64,000 bases of DNA from Hypomyces perniciosus (lineage: Eukaryota; Ascomycota; Sordariomycetes; Hypocreales; Hypocreaceae). Shown here one piece after another: positions 23,611-33,800 of this stretch (its first letter is position 1; each line of letters begins with the position of its first letter). The DNA lies in the NCBI GenBank assembly GCA_008477525.1, contig SPDT01000007.1, positions 5,828,001 through 5,892,000 of the forward strand, read 5' to 3'. The notes below the pieces were generated by a model that searched no databases, had not been told where the DNA came from, and saw nothing but the letters and a program-made list of their open reading frames with translations. The position numbers and the translations under genes were made by a program.

Positions 23611-23772
23611 GTCCTTCGGGACATTTGGTCAATTTGAAACGATGTAAGTACTTTGCCCGCTGTGGTCGAGAGTTCGAACCGTGACTCTAACAATTTCTTA
23701 GACAGAGAAGATTAGCATGGCCCCTGCACTAAGGATGACACGCTCAATCAAAGAGAAGCTACCAATTTTTTT
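23611..23772 (+). ncRNA. U6: U6 spliceosomal snRNA gene interrupted by a 58-nt GT-AG intron
   Basis: Exon 1 (23611-23643) has the 5' stem-loop GTCCTTCGGGAC, then an A-box match TGGTCAATTTG (23626-23636) and GAAACGAT. Exon 2 (23702-23772) starts directly with ACAGAGAAGATTAGCATGG, the catalytic ACAGAGA region, followed by CCCCTGCACTAAGGATGACA and a T7 terminator. Spliced length is about 104 nt, the usual U6 size. The intron (23644-23701) has donor GTAAGTA, branch-like CTCTAAC (23685-23691) and acceptor TTAG, so it looks spliceosomal. It also carries GTTCGAACC (23672-23680), a full match to the Pol III B-box consensus. S. pombe U6 likewise has an intron with a B box. One extra nucleotide in CTGCACTAAGG relative to S. 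cerevisiae is probably lineage variation. Confidence 0.93.
23672..23680 (+). promoter_or_regulatory. Pol III B box inside the U6 intron
   Basis: GTTCGAACC fits the consensus GWTCRANNC at every position. Together with the A box at 23626-23636 and the upstream TATA this would supply TFIIIC binding. In S. cerevisiae U6 the B box lies downstream of the gene instead. Confidence 0.75.
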
Positions 23773-23784
23773 ACCGATTTTTTT
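23766..23784 (+). terminator. Pol III T-tract terminators of U6
   Basis: A run of seven T at 23766-23772 and a second run of seven T at 23778-23784. Confidence 0.8.
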
Positions 23785-23854
23785 CGCCCAATTAGCGCCA
23801 TAGGTGGGTGGCTAAACGCAATATGATTATTACTACGCCATCTTGAAACAGGAC

Positions 23855-24040
23855 TATTCCAACCGTTGAAGCAGCCAACCTCCAGGGTCGATTCAACCGT
23901 CGTGGTCCTGATTTTGACTCACTCGATGACCTCCTGACACATGTTTGGTCGACGCACAACCTACATCGACATCTCCTGTGGTTCAATTTTATGAAGATTA
24001 ATGCTATTGAAACAGATAAAAATTGCTACTGGAATAGATG
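23855..24040 (+). pseudogene. Relic of a C2H2 zinc-finger-like gene (copy A)
   Basis: The frame reads RRGPDFDSLDDLLTHVW, followed by INAIETDKNCYW. It resembles copy B at 29.7 kb (REGPDFTSYDDLLQHIW) and a short piece at 40.25 kb (ADAIHTDKNCYS). The DDLLxHxWxxH pattern is that of a C2H2 finger tail. No start or intact frame is present. Confidence 0.45.
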
Positions 24041-24855
24041 GTCCGTGCGCGCACATAGAAATCGTCCTAGGCACTTTCAATCATAACAATAACACCAATT
24101 CTGTATATCGTGATGGATTTCCCTTTGGACCCGTGATTAGCCCAGTATAGCGATGCTGCAGATAACTCCGAGCTGCTGGGTTCTAAAATCACTGCATGTC
24201 AAATAGTGGTTCCATGGCAATGCTTGTTGATTTCTCTAAATAGTCGGCCCAGAGGAATATGTGTAGGTAGATAGAATGTATGCTAAAGACCCGTTATTTA
24301 AAGCAATTCAATTGTGTTAGAATAGCTAGTTATAGATACTATATTATATTTTGTAATTAAATGTTATATTAAGGGAAGTTGTTGGGAGAATTTCGCAGCT
24401 GTGTATAGAGTATCTGTTGTAATCGCGATTTTTGTCTGTTTTAATATGTAGTTAAACTTGGCTTATTTAGCCCTTTAAGTTGTTTATCTATGCAGAGAGA
24501 CAACTAGGCACTACGCCTAAAAGATTGCTTCCGATATTGGGTATCTTGGTTTTTCGATAGGTTAAAATGTCCTCCCCCTATCTATATCCCTTCTGTTCCT
24601 ATAACGAGACTCTACTAGTACATAAATGCATTGCCACACACTCGACATCCTATAATCTCTTAAACAAAGGAAGTACACTTGAGAAAGCAGCCGGGGTGTA
24701 ACGACCTGCGATCTTGCCCATGTTTTCCGTCGATGTGAAACAAGGCGGACAAGATGAATAGCGTCCAGATGCAAGAGCATTTTCACACAAGCAGGTGACA
24801 ATACAGGGACCACAAAACACATGTAGTGCTAGTGTAGCTACTATGGCTACAGATG
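24041..24855. other. AT-rich region, no gene seen
   Basis: Notably AT-rich around 24250-24480. No open frame or RNA gene is supported. Confidence 0.5.
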
Positions 24856-24993
24856 GCTCTTATTGCTATGGATAACCCTCGTTACTACAGATGGCTCTTA
24901 TCGCTACGGATAACCCTCGTTACTATAGGTAGCTCTCATTGCTATGGATAACCCTCGTCACTATCGATAGCCTTCATTACTATAGATAACCCC
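24856..24993 (+). repeat. 38-bp tandem repeat, about 3.6 copies
   Basis: Units at 24856-24893, 24894-24931, 24932-24969 and a partial 24970-24993. Each contains GCTATGGATAACCCTCG or a close variant. A degenerate half unit precedes them. Confidence 0.85.
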
Positions 24994-25002
24994 AATCCTT
25001 TA

Positions 25003-25506
25003 CTAAGCTCCTTGGTGATATCCATGTGCCATGTCAACCGCGTCCCAGGGACACAGTTCATCCCATACCTGCGATTCTCCGAAGATCCTGAGCTCAACTC
25101 GTAGACTCGGCATGAGCGTGGGTTTGGAAGCGTAGTAGGTGCCAAGCAGTTTCGCAAAATTAGTCAAAGAATCGCTTGAGTCGAAAATGAATACGACTAT
25201 ATCCCGGATTTCAAAAAGAAATCCTCGGAACAGCTCGGGCAGTTTTGCTATGCCCGGGGAAAAGAGGATATTCTGGCCGAATTGATCGACTTTCGCCGAT
25301 AAAAGTCTTGTTTGACTGGCAGAAAGAGTCCCATTCTCATCCAGTGCCAGGTACGGGCCACGAATTGAGCTGCGAAGTAAGACCCTTGCCAACTCTTTAA
25401 GGATCTTAGATCTGAATTTCAGGTGGTAGCGTAGGGTATTTCTTAATTGCTTCTTGGTGGCAATTATGTTCGGGTTGATTTCTTTCTGGGTTTCAAGGCT
25501 GTTCAA
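25003..25506 (-). pseudogene. Unrecognised ORF of about 167 codons without an ATG start
   Basis: The open frame on the minus strand (LRNTLRYHLKFRSKILKEL ... FLFEIRDIVVFIFDSSD ... ELRIFGESQVWDELCPWD) has a protein-like mix of helices and hydrophobic patches but begins without ATG. It can be joined through a plausible intron (donor GTAAGT at about 25560, acceptor AACAG) to an upstream frame rich in Ser that is open to about 25745, which also has no ATG. It may be a decayed gene or the last exon of one whose start I cannot find. Family not recognised. Confidence 0.35.
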
Positions 25507-25888
25507 TAAATGGTAAGTATGTATCCAAAATACTTGTTAATAGCAAACTTACGCCAGAGTCTGTTTCCATCTCTGAAAAGATTCTGGAGAAAAGGTTATG
25601 CTTGGTGACTGAGAGCTGGTAATTGAGAGTTTGGAGCTAGTGGCAGAGAGTTCCTGGTGACTCTGAGAGAAGTAAAGGGGAGAGTTGAAGTTGGTTGGTG
25701 CTCGGGGACAGAGGTGAATATAAAGGAAAAGCTAGTCACGTGCGATGAAATCAGGCATCAATCAGTGATTACCCCCTTCCTCTACTGGTTGACTTTGAAA
25801 CTGGACCACTGTAGATTATATCGAATTCGCCATGGGTTGCCTAGTCTATAATAATAGTTGTACATTAATGTTAATGATCGCCTCCAAC
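25507..25888. other. Short intergenic stretch
   Basis: Apart from the possible upstream exon of the preceding ORF (25561-25745, minus) nothing is seen. Confidence 0.4.
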
Positions 25889-27083
25889 TTATGAAGTTGT
25901 TTTGGCAATCTCTACGCCTGCTGTAGCTCCTAATAATTTCTTCACGTCCTAATGTCGTGTGTAAGCAATGAGTTGGGTCAAAAGATTATCAGGAAAACTT
26001 ACACCGTAGATGGCGAACTGACCAGCAGTCAATGTGCCAACCATGAAGAGACGGGCACCGATGCCGGTGTAGGAACCACGGAAGCCGAGCTCACGGCCGA
26101 TCTTGATGAGACGAGAGGTAGTACCCTCACCAGGCAGGCCCTTGGTCTTGTTGATCTTGGAGAGCATGGTGTCGGCGGGCTGGGAGACAAGGGCGGCAGC
26201 GAAACCGGCAATCAGACCGGAGCCCAGGTTGACAGTGGTTTGCATGCCATCAGACATGTCCTTCTTGGGGAACTGGCGGAAAACAGCCTCGGAGACCTTC
26301 TCGTACACGACGAACTTGGCCATGGTATAGGGGACCCTGTGATGAGTGTGAGTTATGTACTTAGGGCGAGAGTATTGGTTCGGTGGGGACTTACTGCTTG
26401 AACAGGATGGGGCCGAAGCCAGCGTAGAAGGCACCAATACCCTCGTTCTTCAGCATCTTGCTGAAGCCGCCAATGAGGCCATTGGCATAGGTGGGCTCGG
26501 AGACCAGACGGATACGGGTGGCCTCAAGAGGGCAGAGGGCAATGTCGGCGAAGAACTCGGCGGCGGCAGAGGAAGCCAGATAGATGGCAGTTCGGTTGTT
26601 GGAGGCGGTCTCGAGGCCGAGCTGGTTAATGAACTGCGACTTGAAGAGCTCGTAACCACCGAACTTCAAGGAACCCTGGAGGAAGTAGCCGGCGAAGGTA
26701 GGGCCAGCGCCGGTGAGGAGGGCGCCAGCACCCTCGCTCTGGATAACCTGGCGGAAGCCACCGATAAGACCGCGGTTGTAGGTAGCTGGGTCGAGCTGGA
26801 TACGGGTCTTGACGCTGTATCGCCGCGGGGTTAGCAATCACAGTTCTCATGTCCCAGACACACCAGCGGGCAAGTTGCCAATGTTATGGAAAAGCGACCC
26901 GCACTACTGAGACAGCAGAAGCTGGGGAAGCTGGGGAAGCTGGTGGACATACACATCAACGGGCGTCAGAGCACCGTGGGTGACGGAGCAGCAGATTGCA
27001 CCAGCCAGGGCGAAGCGGGAGTAGAGAGCGAGGCCCTCGGGCTTCGCAGGCTCGGCCTTGAGCTGAACTTGTGCGCTGGCCAT
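25889..27083 (-). CDS. Mitochondrial phosphate carrier (SLC25A3/Mir1/Pic2 family), 4 exons
   Basis: Exons 27083-26953, 26814-26395, 26336-26003 and 25948-25889 give 314 residues. Junctions are in frame and intron 1 has the branch site TGCTAAC. The three carrier repeats are visible by their PX(D/E)XX(K/R)XR signatures: TPVDVKTRIQ (across the first junction), [10 protein letters not shown] and [10 protein letters not shown]. The sequences [33 protein letters not shown] and the C-terminal [14 protein letters not shown] are typical of the phosphate carrier. It imports Pi with H+ across the inner mitochondrial membrane for ATP synthesis. No cleavable presequence is visible; the N-terminus is [18 protein letters not shown]. 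Whether it is the Mir1 or Pic2 orthologue is not decided. Confidence 0.95.
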
Positions 27084-28059
27084 TGTGACGACGACTGAAG
27101 CCGAAAAGGACTGAGTGGGGAGGGAGATTGAAGCTGAGGGTCGAGGATTCGACGTGGAGAGGGATGAGGTTTGTCTGGTGACGATTGAAAACCTGCGGTT
27201 TTTGACCTTGAGGTCTTTTCTTGTAGTCTAGCCGGGGGGTTGCCAGGCCAGGGGCAGAAAAAAAAATTATCCATGCGATGTGGCCTCGGGAATACTCGGG
27301 TAACAGAACTCAATTGGCTGCTGAGTGGCTGCGCATGAGCCATTCAGGCTTGGCACGCACCAGCCACACGGAGGGACCGGATACCTGAGATCATCTGCGC
27401 TTTCAAATGTGAATGCGAAATCACACAGTGTGACTTTCTCACAGTAACATCAGCGAAATTGGTAAGAGTTGGTTTTGAATACAGAGGGTATGATTTCCAG
27501 CTCATCCTTACCTGTCAGAGAGCACCCCGTCGCTGTGCGAAGTGCCGATGTTAGTGAGTACAAATTGTGGCTGGTGTTTTCCGGCAACCAGCGGACCACT
27601 CATCTGTCCGCCATCACCAACGTGGGGCTTCCGTTCGGCCCCACGGATCGCCCAAGCGGCAAACACATGTTCCCCTTTTCTCACGCATTTTACTGGTGAT
27701 GCCTTCATGTTCATTTTCGATATCTGGACTGCTGCAATATAGCCCGTCAATTTCAGGCTCAGAGAAGGGTCATTTTGAAACCCTCATGTGAATTAGAGCT
27801 TTGTGGCTGTTCACCCCTTTGTCTCTGTGTGAGTTACCCTAGCATTAGTGTTCCTATTTATAGAAAGTCGCAACTTTCAGCGTTATAGTGGCTCGACCAA
27901 GTTACGCCATTCTCCAGCAGGAACATGCAGAATCCTAATGGGAAGTGTATTGCCACTGTAGTTTCCCGTATTTAGTGGGCATGTTGTTTGGACATGGAAT
28001 CTACCTATGCGTTTGTAGTAGTACACAAAAGGCACATGTCTGGGTTCGACTGATGCCAA
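27084..28059. other. Intergenic region, no gene seen
   Basis: Promoter of the phosphate carrier followed by about 800 bp without a supported gene. Frames near 27470-27790 lack domains. Confidence 0.5.
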
Positions 28060-28265
28060 CGCAATGCGGGTGTTTGTCCCAATCACTGGCTATCCCGACC
28101 CAGGCCAAGTTCTATATGGGTTGTCAGCTCTCAGATGGCCGGCGCTTTCCTCCCATCATTCAGACTGCTTGTATATTCTTTTATCCTGAGTTCTAGGAGA
28201 ACATCAACGGTAAGAAGCCTTCAAACGAGCGATTACGGATGTTCATAAGGCGTACAAACCTTGAC
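28060..28265 (+). repeat. Degenerate copy of an unrecognised repeat family (copy 1)
   Basis: Contains a frame that reads QAKFYMGCQLSDGRRFPPII and FFYPEF before a stop. It aligns with QAKFYVGCRFSNGRLYP and FFYPEF in the copy at 29.13-29.64 kb. Both continue past the stop with matching DNA (AACATCAACG versus AATATCGATG, then AAGACTGCG-like sequence), so the stop is probably a mutation in a longer ancestral frame. Confidence 0.6.
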
Positions 28266-28536
28266 CGTAATTAAAGAGACCACTGCAGACCGCATTACTG
28301 CCTCTTTCACTCTCAACGATGTGAGCAAGCTGCTGGTACCATATCAACTTATTGCGACTTGACTGGGAAGTTGAAGTGGTAAAATGTTCATGCCTGGTAG
28401 AGGACATAGTAAGTATGTTTTTTGCTAGTTATTTTCTCCCTTTCGTTTTTCCGTGCCACAAGGTTACATTCAGTATTAGAGGCGAACTGGTGATGCGGAC
28501 AAGCGAATCCGTGTTTGTGCCTAGGAATAATGCATG

Positions 28537-28755
28537 ACCTTTCTCCATTTTCTTTCCCCCTTTCTCTCTCCTCCCTCCCCTCCTCCCTAAGGCATCACTC
28601 TTCTCCCCTAAGGCATCCTCGTCCTATTTATTCCGTCTCCTCTCTCTCTCCATCCTTCTTCTCCATTTCTACTTTCCTTCTTCTTCTCTATCCTTCATCC
28701 CTTCCCTTTTCTCTTTCTCCTCCTCTTCTAAGGTAACCTCTTTCTCCCCTTCAAG
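28537..28755 (+). repeat. Polypyrimidine tract of about 220 bp
   Basis: C/T make up nearly all bases on the plus strand, interrupted by a few short pieces, two of them CCCTAAGGCATC-like. It is much longer than a normal promoter CT box and no gene starts directly after it. Confidence 0.75.
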
Positions 28756-29127
28756 CAACAACTGTAATTCTCTATCCCCACCACGACAGAGTTTAACAAG
28801 ATTAGTTGCTTCTTGTCTCTTCTCTTCCCTCACCAGTACCAGCGGCAAGGGAAACACAAGGGAAAAGATAGACTTGACTCTGCCAGCGCTGATGGCCATC
28901 GCGGTAACTTCTCAAGCCGGGCGCGGCCCCTCTGTCACCGTTGTGCCATCATCGTGTCGCAGGCAGTAGACACATGGGATCGATTTATGGTTCAATAAGG
29001 TGAGGTGTCATTTTGTGTCTCCTGATTCCCATATTTGTGAACTTCGACTAACAAGACCTGTACAGAAGATGATGCGATCCCTTTGCCTCGTCGGCGAGCC
29101 AGTGTCTCCTGTCGAGCTATCTAAGTA

Positions 29128-29643
29128 CAGATTGTGATTGGGGAGGAACCCGATAAATACAAGCCTACAGGACCTGCGAGAAACAAAGCGCGAGATGCGG
29201 CCAGACGCCAACGAGGCGTACTTCGTCGAGACAGTCATGCGATTCGTGCATTCATCCCGATTACAGACTATATCCCAGCACAAGCGAAGTTCTATGTCGG
29301 CTGCCGGTTTAGCAATGGGCGACTATATCCTCGTGTAATCGAGGCCTCCAACGTCTTTTTTTATCCGGAATTTTAGGCAAATATCGATGAGCAAAAGACT
29401 GCGAAGGAGCGCCTTACAGAGATGCATGCCGCAGTAAACAAAACGGCAACAGAACGGACCACAGCAATTATTGCATCGGATGCGATCAATAAATGCTCAG
29501 CTTCTCACCCTCTCGTTGTCACTAAACCAGAGCACATTGGGTCAACACTTGCTCTCAATTTTTTCCTCTACCAGAGGACAAATGACCATGATGCTCTGCA
29601 AGCGATGCTCAATGCGATTGAAGAGGCCGACCACAAACAATGA
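29128..29643 (+). pseudogene. Degenerate copy of the repeat-family gene (copy 2), one internal stop
   Basis: Reads IGEEPDKYKPTGPARNKARD, AARRQRGVLRRDSHAIRAF, IPITDYIPAQAKFYVGCRFS and FFYPEF, then a TAG near 29374. After it the same frame continues with ANIDEQKTAKERLTEMHAAV up to a stop at 29643. There is no ATG at its start. A basic region followed by a compact hydrophobic part is visible; I do not recognise the family. Copies 1 and 3 show that it was multi-copy. Confidence 0.6.
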
Positions 29644-29945
29644 GTGAAGATATGAATTCCTCTTGTTACTATGAATTCCTCTCCGAAGGTGACTGGGGCA
29701 ATCGTGAGGGACCCGATTTTACTTCCTACGATGACCTACTGCAGCACATTTGGCCAGTACATGATGTCTCTACCTCAATCGACCATGCCAATACCAGTTC
29801 TGCGGCCACGGGGATCATCTGTATGAATTCGTTTCCTGCAATAAGACATTCTCGACCATCAAGGAGCAGGGTGAGCACACGAGAAACCACGTGCGGAGCA
29901 TGCAAAAGAGCTCCTTGGATGGAGATAAAGTGTGTCACTGCTTTC
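29640..29945 (+). pseudogene. Relic of a C2H2 zinc-finger-like gene (copy B)
   Basis: One frame reads GDWGNREGPDFTSYDDLLQH followed by IWPVH. A different frame then reads CQYQFCGHGDHLYEFVSCNK and TFSTIKEQGEHTRNH, which has the Cys and His spacing of a C2H2 finger. The frame change and lack of a stable ORF show decay. It is similar to copy A at 23.9 kb. Confidence 0.5.
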
Positions 29946-30025
29946 TTTTCTTTTGATGATCCATTCCTCTTGTTACTATGAATTCCTCTAATTACCCTTC
30001 ATTGCCTATTCGTTCTTTCACTCTA

Positions 30026-30275
30026 CTGTTCAAGTGACTGACCTTAAGTGACAGACTTGAACTCTATCCAACCAAAAAAAAACGATTTCTGTGATAGATA
30101 TGAATGCGTGAACTGCATTGCTGTCCCGACGCAATATGCCTCTTTGGCGCCTGGCTGCATCTCGCGTCTTATTTCGTGCAGGTCCAGTGGGTTTATATTT
30201 GTCGGGCTCCTCCCCAATCACAATCAACAATTTGCTGTTCAATTGACTGACCTCAAGTGACAGACTTGGAGTCTA
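30026..30275. repeat. Inverted copy 3 of the repeat family, flanked by 41-bp direct repeats
   Basis: The minus strand between about 30090 and 30220 reads IGEEPDKYKPTGPARNKTRD and AARRQRGILRRDSNAV, nearly the same as copy 2 but inverted. It is bounded by near-identical direct repeats at 30026-30066 and 30235-30275 (core GTGACAGACTTG). The segment is too short to code for a full protein. Confidence 0.65.
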
Positions 30276-31186
30276 CTCCTGGATGAGATGCAACGAGGAT
30301 GAAACTCTTGCGGGAATGACAACTACCCTCCTAGGCTCGCCATATAATTGGGCATCCAGCGTGCTGCTGTAGAGGAAGGCTGTTGGCCTGTGGAAGGGTT
30401 CGAAAAGGAGTTCTTCCACCCATTCTTGCGATGCCATGGACTGGGATGCAGAGAGAACACCCTGGCCAAGATGACGGCCACTCTCATTGGCTCACATTTG
30501 GGGTGGGCGTATCCCTTGATGTGTACTCTGAAAGGGGTCTGGGAACTCCTGATCAGACATGGAGACGGCAACATGGGACTATACCAGTTGGTGAGGACTA
30601 CGTTGGGAGACTTGAAGCAGGGAGGCTGGAATGGAATTGGTGAGGGAGTGGAGCTACTGGAATGGGTGCTGGTGATTCTCTTTTCTTTTCTTCTTCGTTT
30701 TCTCTGTTCTCCTTCTTGTCACAGATATATATGCTCAACGCATGGAGGAGCCGGGGGCGGATCTTTTGTTGAAGGGGGTCTTCCTCAGATCCAGTTCTTT
30801 TGTGCATATTCTCTGTTGTTCACCCTCCAGGGGATTTGGGGACTCCCACTGGAGAGCAGTATGAGAGGGCACGACCTGGGCGGGAATCACCGTGGAAGGA
30901 CTCAAGGTATTGATGACTTCTGGACAGGACAGGAGCTGGTGCGGAGAAAATGCGGATTGGTCGAGAAGAGCAAGTCAAGTGTATCGTAATGGCTAAACAG
31001 GAGATTGATATCGAATAAAGTACATTTTGACCAATAAACAGGGAGTGACTGACAAGGTGAGACAAGGGTCCACCAAGCTTATCTTATCTTATCGGCTTCC
31101 GCGAAAGTTTCCCAAAATTTCTTCGACCTTGGTCTCCGCCACTACCAGACAGCAAACAAAACCATTGTGGCAGAACAAAGTCCAAG
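30276..31186. other. Intergenic region upstream of SDA1
   Basis: A frame of about 210 codons (30348-30989) begins without ATG and has no recognised domain. No RNA gene is seen. Confidence 0.45.
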
Positions 31187-33504
31187 ATGGTCAAAAGAAA
31201 GGTCGCAGCGCTCGAGAAGATCGATGCGGACTTGTAAGATCTCCGTATGAGAATTCCCGATCCATACTAACAGCATCACAGCGCGAGTCTGCAGTATAAA
31301 ATCCGCCGAGATCCAAAGTAAGCTTCCGCAGCCTCTGAACATTCACCGGTCGTCGCTCACCTTCTAGGTCTTACAAGGATGATTTCCTGAAGCAATGGGA
31401 GCAGTATGAGTCTCAGCGTGAGATTTTCTTCATGTCCCCGACAACGGCCGCGGCCGACTCGGTGGAATCCTTCCACAACATGATTGATCTGATTGCGCAT
31501 GTCGCCGACTGCTACCCCGAAGAGACTCGGACATTTCCAGACGACTTGAAGGCTATTGTCTCGCAAAATCATGAAATGCTGCATCCGGAGTTGAGAGACA
31601 AGGTCGTTGGGAGTCTGGTGTTGCTGCGACGCAAGGAAGTCATCGACTCGACAGCTCTGCTAACCACCTTGTTCCCGATCCTCGTCTCTTCACGCAGTAA
31701 ATCCATGCGCGAGATGCTCTTCCAGAAGATCCTCAGCGATATGCGCAATTCCAACTCCAAGTCCATCAACCACCCGCTGAATCGGACGATCCAGACGGTG
31801 CTGTATAATCTTGTCACAGCGGACCGTTCCTCCCCACGAGCAATCTGGGCGATCAAGCTGACGCGCGAATTGTGGAAACGTCAAATATGGACAGACGCGA
31901 AGCCGGTCGATGTCATGAAGGAAGCTTCCTTGTCCGAATGCGAAAAGGTCATTATTGGAGCCGTGCGGTTCTTTCTGGGAGGCGACAAGGAGCGCGAGGA
32001 GCTTGAGGACGAGAGTAGCGATGAGGATGTGGACTTGAGCAAGATGCGGCATCAAATCACCATAAACAAAAAGTCGAAGAAGCAGAAGGAGGCGTACAGA
32101 AGGGCTGTCGACAAGGTCAAGAGGAGTGAGCGAAAGAAATCGAAACCTCATCCTCTGAATTTCTCGGCTTTGCACCTGCTACATGATCCTCAGCACTTTG
32201 CGGAGGAACTCTTCTCAAAGCACTTGCAAAATACGAAGAACAAGTTGTCTTTGGATACGAAGCTCCTCGTCCTGCAACTGGTGACCAGATTGGTTGGTCT
32301 GCACAAGCTCACCCTCGTGCCGCTTTACTCCTGGTTCATTAAGTTTCTCACGCCTCGACAACAATCTGTCACCTCAATCCTGGCCTCTTTGGCGCAGGGT
32401 ACACACAACTTGGTACCTCCGGATGCTCTGGAACCCTTGATTCAGAAGATTGCAAATGAATTTGTTTCAGAAGCGTCAGCGTCCGAGGTTGCTGCGGTCG
32501 GATTAAACGCAATTCGTGAAATCTGCGCCCGACAATCCCTCGCCATGACCGAAACTCTACTACAAGACTTGGTGCAATACCGGAAGAGTAAGGATAAGGG
32601 TGTCATGATGGCCGCGAAGGGTCTGCTGTCCCTGTACCGAGAAGTCGGCGCCGACATGCTAAAGAGGAGAGATCGTGGCAAAGATGCCACCATGGGTTTG
32701 AGCAGCGGCTCGTTGAAGCAGCGGAAGTTTGGAGAGGAAGAAATTGGCGGCATCGAAGGTCTGGATCTACTAGCCAAGTGGAAAGACGAGCAAAAGAGGA
32801 GGAAGCGCGTAGAGAAGGGTCTACCAGAGGATGGAAGCGATGATGATGATGATGAAAAGGACGAAGAGGACGATTTTAATTCCAGCGATTGGGAGGTTGG
32901 CTCTAATGACAGCAGTGACTCGGGCGATTGGATCAATGTCGAACATTCTGATGACGAAGAGCCTGTGCCCAAAAAGCGGAAAGCGGGCGACGATTCTTCG
33001 GACGATGAGGATGAAGAAGATGAGGAAGGCGAGCTGGAGCGCATGACCAAGCTAGCCACCACGACCATCTTGACGCCAGCAGATCTAGCGAAGCTGCAAG
33101 AACTCCGTACAGCCGCCTCCGTGCAAAAAGCCATGGGTGGCAAAGCCCGCAAACGACAAGCCCAAGACAACAGCAACCGCCACACAGACGATGGTCTCAC
33201 AGCTGAGAACATCGAAGCCCCAGCACGGCTCCGCAAGCTCAGCAAGGAAGAAAAGGTAGCTCTAGCCAAGGAGGGCAAACCGGACCGCGAGGAGCACAAG
33301 AGCACGCAGGCCATCCGCAAGGCGAAGAAGGATGCGGCGGGCAAGAGCACGAGCAATAGGGAGAAGCAACGCAAGAAGAACTTTTTGATGACGCTGGGTA
33401 AGGCGAAGAGTAAACAGAAGAGGAGTTTGGTGGAGACGAAGAAGGTGTTGAGGGGCCATGTGGAGAGGAGTTCTCGTGGTGGACGAAGAAGAAACGGTAC
33501 TTAA
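31187..33504 (+). CDS. SDA1: SDA1, 60S pre-ribosome export/biogenesis factor, 3 exons
   Basis: Exons 31187-31233, 31282-31317 and 31368-33504 join in frame to 739 residues. The N-terminus MVKRKVAALEKIDADFASLQ, spread over the two short exons, and YKDDFLKQWEQYESQREIF, then the long helical NUC130/SDA1 region (LRDKVVGSLVLLRRKEVID, HPLNRTIQTVLYNLV) are diagnostic. The C-terminal third has acidic clusters (EEDDFNSSDWEVGSNDSSD, DDEDEEDEEGELE) and a very basic tail ending in RSSRGGRRRNGT, which fits a nucleolar protein. In yeast Sda1 is essential for 60S subunit maturation and export, and also for G1 passage and actin organisation. Intron 1 has an ACTAAC branch site. Confidence 0.95.
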
Positions 33505-33800
33505 GATGGGATTTTGTGTTTGGAGAAGTTTGGAGATTAAGATACGTATGTTTGATGAGCTGCTATAGTATTATAGGTCATGATTTGAAGACAGACATGC
33601 TCAGAAGCAATCCCTGGACATTATGAGGCATCATATAACTTCGTGGTTGGAACAATTCATGCAGCTCGTGACAAATTCATTATATACAGCATACGGGCTT
33701 TCTAACACGCCAACGTCGAGAAAGCTGGTATCATTTCAGCGATTCATGGATCGAAATCAAACATATCTCCTCTCAGCTCAATAGCCTTAGGTGGAACGTC

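Noticed and set aside
30348..30989. 213-codon open frame upstream of SDA1
   Set aside because: Begins with TTG rather than ATG, no recognisable domain, and patches of low complexity. It overlaps the likely SDA1 promoter.
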